A DNA stretch of 64,000 nt. It comes from Rhynchopus sp. YZ270_cl-10 (Eukaryota > Euglenozoa > Diplonemea > Diplonemida > Diplonemidae). Both the position numbers and the translations under genes were made by a program. This document shows, piece after piece, positions 9,931 through 18,533 of the stretch (within the stretch, counting starts at the first letter, position 1; the number at the start of each line of letters is the position of its first letter). The stretch spans positions 1,116,001 through 1,180,000 of the forward strand of contig OZ037864.1 in NCBI GenBank assembly GCA_964035575.1, given 5' to 3'. A model generated the notes under the pieces. It had not been told where the DNA came from, did no database searches, and saw only the letters and a list, made by a program, of their open reading frames with translations.

Positions 9931-10988
9931 AAAGAAGGGGGAAAAAACCAAAAAAAAAAACTACCATCTGATCTGTTTTGATCAAAACAAAATTTGCATC
10001 AGATTGGACGAATATGGCGAAATATGGGGTTCTGTTTACTCTGTTTTCTGTGTAAAAAAAAAACAAAATTTGAAGGAGGAGCAAAGTGGTCTTCGTGTTC
10101 GGTTTGTTATTAAGGTCAAGGGGAAGGTGGAAGGGCGTGTCTCATGTTGTATAGGTGGGGTTTGTATTCTCTGTTTGGGGTTGATTTTTTTTTTTTGATA
10201 AATTGTAGGATTAGTGTAGTTGACACAGTTGTGCAATCTCCACTGTTTTAGTTTGCCAAGGTGAGGCTCAGAGCTTGGGTTCATCTTATAAACTTTTGAT
10301 TTTTGATTTTTGAACAATGGACGATCTAGTCTGTATGTGCGCCTGGGGGTGTGGGTTTAGTGTTCCCTTTATTGCTTTTTGTGTCTGGCGTTTGCACAAC
10401 TCTTTTTTTAATATGCGGCAGCCATGTGAGGTTTAATGCTCTGTGTGGTGTTTCGCATTGGCAAAGCCAGCTATTTGCCATGTTAGGAAGCGGTCGACAT
10501 CGCAGCTACCATTACCCGATTTCCCACTCCTCTCCCGTTGCATGAACTTCTCCAAGGCCATCTGTTGCCGTCGAAGGAGGAGGTAGGAGGGAGGCTTTTG
10601 TTTTGATAGGGGTGTGTGCTTTCCTATGTTTGGTTAAGGAAAACGTTCTGGATCAGGTGTGTTTTTTTTTTTGTGATTTCATGATTGCCTGTAACCTTAA
10701 AAAATCCAAAAATAAAAGTTGCCTTTCATTTGATGGCCCCTTTTAGACTTGCCCGAAAAAAAAAAATCCTTTTTTTTTTTTTCTGCCGTTCACTATTTCT
10801 CAATTTTTGCCACCCTCCAAAAAAAAACATTCATACACATGGTGTTAAATGAGGCACCAGGTTCTCTCCCTCCCCCGAACCCAACAAAAAACAAAACAAA
10901 CAAAATAAAAACCCAATCAGGGTTTAGATGTTATCTACAAAAGATGTTACCACCCTCCTTTCCTCCTGTTTTTTTTCCCCCCCATATA
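9931..10988. other. Intergenic spacer
   Basis: There is no credible gene. The stretch contains one hairpin-family copy (10258-10297), T-runs, and a C-rich lead-in to the transposon target duplication CCATATA at 10982-10988. Confidence 0.6.
10258..10297 (+). repeat. Hairpin-family element (class A)
   Basis: AAGGTGA at 10258 can pair with TCATCTT ending at 10287, followed by the family tail ATAAACTTTT. The inner stem is weak (GCTC/GAGC), so this is a diverged copy. Confidence 0.5.
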
Positions 10989-11666
10989 CAGGGTTTTTTC
11001 TAGGATTCGGGGTTTTTGGCTGACGGGGGGGCACAGGGCAAAAAAGTGCATATATTTTTTTTCTCGCGGTTGACCATGCAACAGGGGAGTATGTAGGTTT
11101 TGTGGGTTTTCGTAGATCAAAACTCGGTCGAGCCCGGGCGCACTTCGCACGCCCGGGTCCGCAACCCAGCTCAAGTTGGGGCCTCCGGCGGAGAATTCCT
11201 CTGTTTTTTTGTCCAACTGCGGAGTTCGGCACTTCATTGATATTTGCACCAGGCACACGTGGTACACGAATTGTCAGTAACCTCAGTACATTTACAAGAG
11301 AAACGGCGGTCATGGCACCCAAAGGTTCCTGGCGAAGCCACGGTACGCAACATTTCTAAAAATTGCGCTTAAAATTGCACATTTTTACTGCCAAACTATG
11401 TCACCTTCGACGCAAAACAGTTATGTTGCTACGGAAACGCCTACTCCCCTTACTTCCTGGAGGCTCGCGAGAGCATGATGGGGAAGGTGAAGGGGGGCAG
11501 AGTGGTAGGGGGGTGGGTCACCCACCCCTACCACTCTGCCCCCCCGCGCCCCCCCCCGCCGGATTTCACGGGGGGGCACGAGGGGGGGCGCGCCCCCCCT
11601 CGAAATCTCAAAAAAGTCTGACGGGGGGGCGCGCGCCCCCCCGCCCCCCCTCCAGAAAAAACCCTG
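10989..11666. mobile_element. Non-autonomous DNA transposon with 7-bp target duplication
   Basis: The left end is CAGGGTTTTTTCT and the right end is its perfect inverse AGAAAAAACCCTG. The direct repeat CCATATA abuts both ends (10982-10988 and 11667-11673). The 678-bp body has no transposase. It is very GC-rich at the right, with runs of seven or more G or C, and has a large internal palindrome at about 11495-11545. CAGGG ends with a 7-8 bp duplication suggest a hAT-like or related cut-and-paste family; I cannot name it. Perfect TIRs and duplication imply recent insertion. Confidence 0.75.
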
Positions 11667-11975
11667 CCATATATCAACCTCCCTACACCTTCATTTATCC
11701 CGCCTTCCCCCCATCCCACACCACAGGAGGATCTCATTGCGTGATCCAGGATTTTTTCTTTCTTTGTGACATTTTTTGTACCGTCTACCCCCCATACCAC
11801 CCCCAGCCCTACTTTTCTTTCTTTCTCCAGATTGAAGGTGACTAAAACAACGAGGCGGTCCATCTTATAAAAGCCCCTCCCGCTCCTCCCCTTCTTCCTT
11901 CCCCCCCTTTTGTTGTGTTCCATCGTATTTTTGTGTTAAATTTAGCTCTTTTTTTTTTGCTTTTTTTTTTCTAAA
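11667..11975. other. Spacer and 5' leader of WW gene
   Basis: This is pyrimidine-rich sequence without a gene. Acceptor-like CCAG at 11829 and TTTAG at 11945 both precede the ATG at 11976. Confidence 0.5.
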
Positions 11976-12980
11976 ATGGACCCCGCGACACATCCCCTTG
12001 CTATGGACCCTGCGTATCAATACCAGCCTCCTTCATCCCACCCTTCACAACAGTACGTTGAGGAGCCTCTGCCTTATGATCCTACCTCACGCCCTCCTCC
12101 TCCTGCACGTGGTCCACCTACACCTACACCTGGACATCAGTACCCTTTCGAAGTACCTCCTGCGCATGATGTTCCCCGCCCAATAGACGCAGTAGCCATG
12201 CAAGGAGGTCTTGGAACTGGAGGTGCGCCGTCCATGATATACGGCTATGTTCCTGGCCAACAGGTTCTGAGTTCGACCGAATTGTTTATACGCGATGAGA
12301 TGACAGGGGAAGCATTGCAGGCGGTGCGCCCTGGGTGTCGTGGTGTGGTGCTTGGACCACCGACGACAGATGATCCAAGAAGACTTGCTGTGATATTTGA
12401 TGATTATGTGTCAGAACCTCTTAACGTCTTGCCGCATGAAATCCATGTCGGAAGAGAACCATTTGATCCACAAAGCCGGAGCATAGAAGACCAACTCGCA
12501 CGCCTCATCTGGGAAGGGCGAGACCTTCTCGCGCTCGCCAAGCCAGACCCTCTCTCCCCTGAAGAGGAGGTTCACGTTCTTCAAACTGCGGCGCACGATT
12601 CACCGATCCGATTTCTCGCACAGCTTCCGCCTGAAGAAGCCGCCATGGCGGCAAGAGGGGAAATCCCCCTAGGCCCCATGGCGCTGTCGGTTGTCCCGAC
12701 AAAACCGAAGCCCAAGCTGATTGATCCTATCTACCGTGCGCGGCTGCTTGCGTTCTTTGAGAGGTACAACCCACACCGTCTTCCCTCGGTGCCGGCTCTC
12801 CTCCAGGAGCACTCTGGAAACGAAGAGGAATTAATACAGGCGCTCATCAAAAAATACGGTCCTGAGCCAATGCACGTCCAGACATCACTCCCTTCAGGCT
12901 GGTCTCAGGTGCAATCCAGCAAGGGGCACGTCTTCTACAGGCATGCCAACGGAACAAAGCAATGGTCACGTCCTGTCTGA
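11976..12980 (+). CDS. WW-domain protein with Pro-rich N-terminus
   Basis: This 334-aa protein has a low-complexity Pro/Tyr/His-rich N-terminus (about 1-70), an undefined middle region with short beta-like stretches (RPGCRGVVLGPPT, RLAVIFDDYVSEPLNVLP), and a C-terminal WW domain (about 305-333) with LPSGWSQVQ..GHVFYRHANGTKQWSRP, including both signature Trp residues and the final Pro. WW domains bind Pro-rich ligands. Just before it is a helical module of the form FFERYNPHRLPSVPALLQEH..NEEELIQALIKKYGPEP. I recall similar modules in trypanosomatid hypothetical proteins, consistent with a euglenozoan source. The Pro-rich N-terminus could be a self-ligand. There are no introns, and the partner is unknown. 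Confidence 0.8.
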   Translation: MDPATHPLAMDPAYQYQPPSSHPSQQYVEEPLPYDPTSRPPPPARGPPTPTPGHQYPFEVPPAHDVPRPIDAVAMQGGLGTGGAPSMIYGYVPGQQVLSSTELFIRDEMTGEALQAVRPGCRGVVLGPPTTDDPRRLAVIFDDYVSEPLNVLPHEIHVGREPFDPQSRSIEDQLARLIWEGRDLLALAKPDPLSPEEEVHVLQTAAHDSPIRFLAQLPPEEAAMAARGEIPLGPMALSVVPTKPKPKLIDPIYRARLLAFFERYNPHRLPSVPALLQEHSGNEEELIQALIKKYGPEPMHVQTSLPSGWSQVQSSKGHVFYRHANGTKQWSRPV

Positions 12981-13427
12981 GAGGTGGAGGCGGGTGGGTG
13001 GGGTGCTGGTCGCTGTTCGTTCGTTGTGCGTTCTGATGGTAATGTGCATGACAATACACAACGCAGAGGACGTTGATGGGTCCCTCTCTCTGTTCTATCT
13101 TCTCCTATCTCATACCCCCCCCCATCCCAGCCCCACTGTAAACCTGATAGATATGTGGGGAAGTTCCCAAAGGAAAGAAACACAAAAAAAAAAAATGGAA
13201 CAGAGCTTTTATCAATATTTGCCTATTATAGTCTATTCAGTAGAATAGTTAGTGTATGAAACAATATTTGTTGTGCGAAAATTGATGCGGCAATATCTGG
13301 CTGGCCTCTATCCGTCCTCTCTTCAGTTCTCCCCAAAAAAGCCTGACCACAGAAGTGACTCAAGCGGCTTAACCTTTACAACCATTTACCCCTTTTTTTC
13401 TCTCCAATAGGTGTCATCCCATACAAG
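12981..13427. other. Intergenic spacer
   Basis: No gene is seen. The stretch ends in a pyrimidine tract and CAATAG at 13410, 17 nt before the BTB start codon. Confidence 0.6.
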
Positions 13428-14273
13428 ATGATTGCTGCGAAAGACGGTCCCTCTGGGGGACATCAAGACGATGTGCTGCAGAAGATGTTCTCCCACCCGA
13501 GGCAATGGTTTGCAGACGTGCGGTTCACCGTACAGGACGGGGAGTGCTGGGCACATGCCGGGGTAGTGGCTATGGGGTGTCCACATCTTCATCGTGCGCT
13601 TACTGCCGCTGTACCTGGGGACACACCACCAGGGGTAAGACACATTGACATGCAGGTAGCACGCAAAGGGCCACTGAACGTCGCACTCCGTTATCTTTAT
13701 ACAGGCGAAGTCAATACGCACCATGAAAGCACCCTTGAATGCCTTTCTACGGCGGATTACTTAGAGCTTCCGAGTCTCCGTTCTTTGCTGGAAGAGGATT
13801 TTGTGGAGGGGTTGACGTTGGAGGTGTGTTGTACGACAGTGTCACTTGCGTTAGATTTGTGTGAAGAAATCGCACAAAAATGCATTGTCTTTATGCAGGA
13901 AGCTGCAGAAGAATTGCTAGAGATACCAGCAGCGTTGTCGTTGTCAGTTGAGGTGTTGGGTTTGGTTCTTCCGTCGGACCGGTTTTGTGTATCAGACGAA
14001 AAAACCCTCTTTGCCTTTCTTCTCAACTACTGTGCAATAAACAAACCAAACCAAGATGACACCTTCGCTCTCTTCTCTTCCGTCCGCTTGACGCGCCTTG
14101 GGGCAAACACCATTGCAGAGACGGTCGAACCGCACAACGTCTGTTCTGACCACCAAATCGCTGAAGCCTACAAAGCAATCGCACTAAAAAACACCGAACC
14201 CCCAAGAACAAAACAACCTCTCCACACACATCGCCGCGAAAAATCAATTTCTATCCAAACCAAAACCAGGTAA
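13428..14273 (+). CDS. BTB/POZ-BACK domain protein (possibly first exon of a larger gene)
   Basis: BTB-BACK proteins usually serve as substrate adaptors for Cullin-3 ubiquitin ligases. Here the BTB fold spans about residues 20-135: WFADVRFTVQDGECWAHAGVVAMGCPHLHRAL, then LNVALRYLYTGEV and the AADYLELPSLRSL-like helix. A BACK-like helical region follows (about 136-240). The basic, low-complexity tail ends at a TAA within AACCAG-GTAAAA. If that GT were an intron donor, the reading phase (AG|G) would match the acceptor TTCAG at 14907. The WW-like protein that follows has no good in-frame start of its own. Read alone, the product is 281 aa without kelch repeats. Confidence 0.82.
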   Translation: MIAAKDGPSGGHQDDVLQKMFSHPRQWFADVRFTVQDGECWAHAGVVAMGCPHLHRALTAAVPGDTPPGVRHIDMQVARKGPLNVALRYLYTGEVNTHHESTLECLSTADYLELPSLRSLLEEDFVEGLTLEVCCTTVSLALDLCEEIAQKCIVFMQEAAEELLEIPAALSLSVEVLGLVLPSDRFCVSDEKTLFAFLLNYCAINKPNQDDTFALFSSVRLTRLGANTIAETVEPHNVCSDHQIAEAYKAIALKNTEPPRTKQPLHTHRREKSISIQTKTR

Positions 14274-14481
14274 AAAAAAAGATGATCTTTTTCCAAAGAA
14301 TCATCGATTTAATAAGGTATTCTTAAGGGAGAAAAATAGAAAAAGATATAGCATTCCGCCAAGGGGTTTTTTTTATTTTATTTTCTAAAGGCTCTGTTTC
14401 TTGGTTGTTGAGGTGGCCACATAACGCTTCGAGATATAAATACTTTCTTTTGTCTCTCAGACTTTTCCTTTAACATATGAT

Positions 14482-14516
14482 AAGGTGACTAAGCACGAGA
14501 GGCTTAGATTCATCTT
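14482..14516 (+). repeat. Hairpin-family element (class A)
   Basis: AAGGTG pairs with CATCTT (outer stem) and CTAAGC with GCTTAG (inner stem) around an ACGAGAG loop. A T-run follows. This is close to the family consensus. Confidence 0.65.
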
Positions 14517-14634
14517 ATAATTTTTTCTTAAAATTCCGCAAACCATTTTGCAAAATAGAGAAGAAAAAAACACCCCCCTTTTTTACGTTCCTGCTTACAA
14601 CCTCCCTCATAACTGTGTGCATACCAATGAAGTG

Positions 14635-14700
14635 CCCTCTGGGGTTCGATAACTGGAGAATCGCCTGCGTCCGATGATTTCTTTCAACTTCTCCTTTTTT
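14635..14700 (+). repeat. B-box-like dispersed repeat, copy 2
   Basis: It shares TGAAGTGCYCTCTGGGGTTC, GCCTGCGTCCG and TTTCAACTTCTC with the copy at 17375, with several small deletions. It lies 120 bp after a hairpin element. Confidence 0.5.
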
Positions 14701-14907
14701 CCTTGAAGTGTGATAAGAAGCCTGGCATAGAGAGAGCCAAACGTTCAGACTTTGTAGATCAGTATTTCCCCTTGAATTCCCCCTTTTAGCTGCGTTCAGC
14801 GAAAAAAAACACTGTATATTTTGTTATCAAGATTGGCGGAGGAAAGCGTCTGGGTTTCCCTTCCACCCCTCTACCCCCTCTTATAACCCTTTATACCTTT
14901 ACTTCAG

Positions 14908-17110
14908 GAATGAATACACAGCTCATACAATAGATCGCTCACGTACACTCCGCCCCCCGAGGGGGGAAGATGACGTGGCTAGCCACGGGCGGGACAGGGA
15001 TGGCGAGACTAACTTCGCTGCTTCCTTTGGGCGATCGCTGTTGGGGATGCTCTCAGGGGGGGAGACAGAGGCAGCTTCAACACAAGGCAAGGTAACCGCT
15101 GTCGACTACGTCCAGAAACCCGCAAAGGCACGACGGTTCTTCTCTATCACCCAGGTGTTTGATCTCCGGTTCTTCGACTTTCATGTTTGCCTCGATCGTG
15201 ACGGATCCTTTCAGCTCCAGGTAACTGTTGATCACCCATGCGATAATTTGGGGCAAGGCTTTTCCTCACGCTGCTCCACGAAGGAAACCGTCGAAAAAAA
15301 CAAACTCCGGCAGTGGTGGGGCCGCTGGGAAACCGACGTTATGTACCACACCAAATTCTGCTCTGCGGTGAAGGAGAACGACTTTCCGCACACAGGGTGG
15401 GTCGAAACGGACCATGGGATGGCTGCGAAGACTGTCTCGATCATCTGCCAAGGAGAAGGCATCTACGCGAAGTGCGAGGTCCCCATGGCTGCACTCATTT
15501 CAGGCCCCATACACCACGCTTTCTACCTCTATGATGGCGACACCATTGTGGGCCGCATCTACTACAAAGCATTTGCCAATCACAAAGGCACCGCAGGAGA
15601 AGGATTAAGCATCAACCTCGAACGCTTTACCGTACTCTCTTCCACCTTTCCGGAGACCTGGCCTACCCGCGGTGAGGTTTCCTGGCGTGAATGCTCCATG
15701 AAAACCGCCACAAAAACCTTCACCGAAGGTGACAAACGAGAACTCAGCAACCAACACGAAACGATCTACCAAAAGGGAGAGTCCCTCTACCACCTTCTGC
15801 AGTGCCCCTTTGAAATCAAAATAAAGACCGGCTGCGAAGGAGACCAGACCACCCTTATAGGAGAGGTTCTCCTAGGCGACCATATCAAAAACCGCGCCGC
15901 ACTCTACGGCAACAAACGCCCCAACCCTACCGGCAATTCCATCCTTGAAATCAAAGGTGAGAGTTTAGTAGGCTTCAGCGTTATCGTAAGCGACGGAAAC
16001 CACCAGGCAGCCTGCTATGTTCAGTTCGATGTGAGTCAACCACCGAAGTTCGCGCAGATGTCGAAAGGTGTGTTAACTGCAGACCCCATCACCAAGAAGC
16101 CGATGGTGCACAAACGAGCCTTTGCTTCTGAGGAGTGTGACGTGCCGGGTATGGTGGAAACGCCGTCGTTTGCGGTGAAATTCTACCACGATGGGTCTGC
16201 GGGGAACCCAACGCCTTTGGTGTGGGGGCTCCCGCTGCCGTCGTTGCGTGACAACAAGCCTATCCCGATTGTGCGTGACGACGATGTGCAGCTTGCGGTG
16301 CAGCTCAAAAACAGTTCCTCCACTTCTGCAACCTACTTCTGCCGCGACTTCGGGGAATACCAACTCCCCCAGAACTGGTCTGCCTCAGTGTCACACTACC
16401 TCCGTGATGGCGACGATGCAGATGCGTCTGTTTCGTACACAATCTTCACCGACCACGACCCTGTACCCGAAGGTTTCGCACCCCGCCGTGCCACCACACA
16501 AAAACCCCCTTTCCTTCCAGACCGTTGGTGTGCCCGTCTTGATGAGGATGCGAAAATGAGTTTCCACAGAGAAGGGTTTCCCCAAGAGGCGCAGGCGTAC
16601 CCTCCTATATGCATGAAGGGGTTCACCGCAGCGCCGTTGCCGCCGAATTGGTCGTCGGATGTGGTGAGAGAGGGTCTGCACGCAGGGCGGGTGTATTATT
16701 TGTATATGAACGATGATTTCAATTTGGTGACCTCGTGGGTGCCTCCGGAGCTGCCGACGGTGCAGAAGGCGCGGGCGATTGATGCGCCGTGGATTGCGTT
16801 CGCTAAGGCGCATATGCACGACCCAGAAGGGTCGCACGCACATCCCGAAGCCGAAGTACCAGATGACCAACAAATGCACACACGAACCATCCCCCGCTTC
16901 GATCGAAACACCCCAAAACCCGACCCATCACTCAGACGTCCCAGCTCCCCCAAGTCCCCCTCCTCCCCCTATGGAACAAGAGAAGTCGATATCACCAAAT
17001 CAGACAAAGAACGAAAAGCCTTTGGCCTCGGTGTGAAACGCCAACACGCAAAACTCAAGCACTACCCACAAGAGCCCAAGCCAGCGGTATATGGAGATGA
17101 CGCAGTGTGA
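14908..17110 (+). CDS. Large WW-like repeat protein, function unknown
   Basis: The reading frame is open from the acceptor TTCAG at 14907 to the TGA at 17108 (about 733 codons). I recognise no enzyme. The N-terminal two thirds look beta-rich, with many short aromatic strands (VFDLRFFDFHVCLD, HHAFYLYDGDTIVGRIYY, GFSVIVSDGNHQAACYVQFDV). Near the C-terminus are two WW-like segments (QLPQNWSASVSHYL and PLPPNWSSDVVREG...VYYLYMND...TSWVPPELP), then a disordered Ser/Pro/Lys tail. No in-frame ATG lies near the acceptor; the first is at 15047, and two out-of-frame ATGs come earlier (14910, 14970). Either translation starts at 15047, or this is a 3' exon of the BTB gene upstream. Confidence 0.65.
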
Positions 17111-17374
17111 GGTAAGAAAAAAATGTCAGAAAAATGAAATATTGGGTTGAAAGAAGGAAGGGAGGGAGGGGTTGGGGAAGGATAATATATAAAGAAAAAA
17201 TCGATTCCGCGGTTTGGCCTTGGGGCTAGGAAGATAGCTTTGTCAGTTTCCCTATGCTTTTACTTCAAGGTAAATGGCTCCGTTTTTTTTTATTTTTGCT
17301 CGAAGTCCAGTTGTATTGGACGTGTGTTTTTTTTTTGGGATGTGTCCATCTCACATTTTTTTGTCTTTATTATA

Positions 17375-17465
17375 TGAAGTGCTCTCTGGGGTTCGATACC
17401 CCCGCGGAGTACCTGCGTCCGCCAGTGTACGGTGAAGCGTTTGCGTTTTCAACTTCTCTCTTTTT
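17375..17465 (+). repeat. B-box-like dispersed repeat, copy 3 (best preserved)
   Basis: GGGGTTCGATACCCC forms a perfect T-arm-like hairpin (stem GGGG/CCCC, loop TTCGATA). The sequence then runs on to CTGCGTCCGCCAGTG and GTTTTCAACTTCTCTC with a T-run. A class A hairpin follows 30 bp later, so the two may be parts of one element. Confidence 0.55.
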
Positions 17466-17493
17466 TTTTGGTTCTTTCTGCCTCTTTTCTTTG

Positions 17494-17526
17494 AGATGAG
17501 TAAGCACAGAGAGGCTTATTCATCTT
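17494..17526 (+). repeat. Hairpin-family element (class A)
   Basis: AGATGA pairs perfectly with TCATCT. The inner stem is TAAGC/GCTTA with an ACAGAGAG loop. An A-U pair replaces the usual G-U wobble in the outer stem. Confidence 0.65.
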
Positions 17527-17623
17527 GCACACTTTTTTCACCCCCCGTCCAACGTTGTTTTGTTTTCTTTTCTTGGACACATTGCACGGATGTATTTGGC
17601 TCCTTTTATTATCGAATGTAATC

Positions 17624-17658
17624 AAGGTGACTAAACTCGAGAGGCTTGGAATCATCTT
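17624..17658 (+). repeat. Hairpin-family element (class A)
   Basis: The outer stem is AAGGTGA/TCATCTT. The loop holds CTCGAGAGGCTT, and the ATAAAC tail and T-run follow. The inner stem is partly lost. Confidence 0.6.
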
Positions 17659-18338
17659 ATAAACATTTTTTTTTTTGCTTTTGAGATATTGTGCGGAAAA
17701 GTGGCCGCATCCATCTTCAAACACTGTCACGAGGATGGTGCTTTCGGAAGTCGGTCAACGACCTGTCAGCGACCTGTCGGTGACCTGTCAATATCGACCT
17801 CTCCCGGAGCACCAAAGGAGGGTTTTGTTTTTGTATTTCAACCCAACTTTTCTTTTGCCGCCCACCTCTATTTGAGCACGCTCATTAAGGGGCCTGCAAT
17901 TTTTTAAAAAGGCCATCCTTGTTTTCTCTCATGGCGGCATTTTAGTTGCCTCCACCCTAATTCAGAGAGATTGTTTTGGGTGCCCAAATGAATTTAGCTT
18001 TTTATTTTTCCCTCCCGTCTATTTTCAACGTGAGGCAGGGGGGAGGTTTCAAAAATTAAAAAAAAAATCCCGGACAGTGAAGGCTGTCTGAGTGGGCTAC
18101 AAAATCCTCTATGTTTATTCAAATAAAAAACCCCTCCACGAATCCACACCCTCAAGCGCCAAACCAAAATATGCATAAAAATATGAACAAGACAACACCA
18201 AAAACAAATCCCCATAACTAAACCTGCTTCTAACCATCTCCTCTTTTTTGGGGTCAGACCAAGGGGGTCAGCCTGCCACTCCCGGGGGATGAGTTGGGTG
18301 TCCACCCCTGCACATACAATCATTGTACCAAGGTACCC

Positions 18339-18374
18339 TGTCACGAGAGGGCTTTGTATTTCAAGACATTTTTT
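18339..18374 (+). repeat. Hairpin-family element (class C)
   Basis: TGTCACGAGAGGGCTTTGTATTTCAAGACA with a T-run. It is nearly identical to copies at 49031 and 58484. TGTC and GACA can pair at its ends. Confidence 0.6.
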
Positions 18375-18471
18375 ACCCCTCCTCATCCACCACTCCAAAA
18401 AAACCACAGGGAAGTACCAACAAAGGTAATTCTTTGTTGGACCGCTTCTGTTTCTGTTTCTGTTTCTTTTC

Positions 18472-18507
18472 GAGGTGACTTAAGCACTTGGGGCTTAGGT
18501 TCATCTC
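18472..18507 (+). repeat. Hairpin-family element (class A) in a 5' leader
   Basis: GAGGTGA pairs with TCATCTC and TAAGC with GCTTA. The outermost pair is G-C here, where most copies have A-U: a compensatory change. The copy ends 26 nt before the coiled-coil gene's ATG, so it probably lies in the 5' UTR or contributes the acceptor. Confidence 0.65.
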
Positions 18508-18533
18508 ATAAACTTTTCTTTTTGACACACACA

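Larger units (their letters stand above)
14274..14907. other. Spacer or 636-bp intron between the BTB and WW-like ORFs
   Basis: There is no coding potential. It carries a class A hairpin (14482-14516) and a B-box-like repeat (about 14635-14700), and ends in a pyrimidine-rich tract with TTCAG at 14907. It may be an intergenic region with a trans-splice acceptor or a cis-intron from the GT at 14272. Confidence 0.5.
17111..18533. other. Intergenic repeat-rich spacer
   Basis: There is no credible gene. It holds a B-box-like repeat (17375-17465), three class A hairpins (17494, 17624, 18472) and a class C element (18339). GACCTGTC is repeated three times near 17760-17790. Confidence 0.6.

Noticed and set aside
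659-17465. Possible tRNA genes at the GGGGTTCGATACCCC motifs
   Set aside because: Only a T-arm-like hairpin is present. No acceptor, D or anticodon arm can be placed around any copy.
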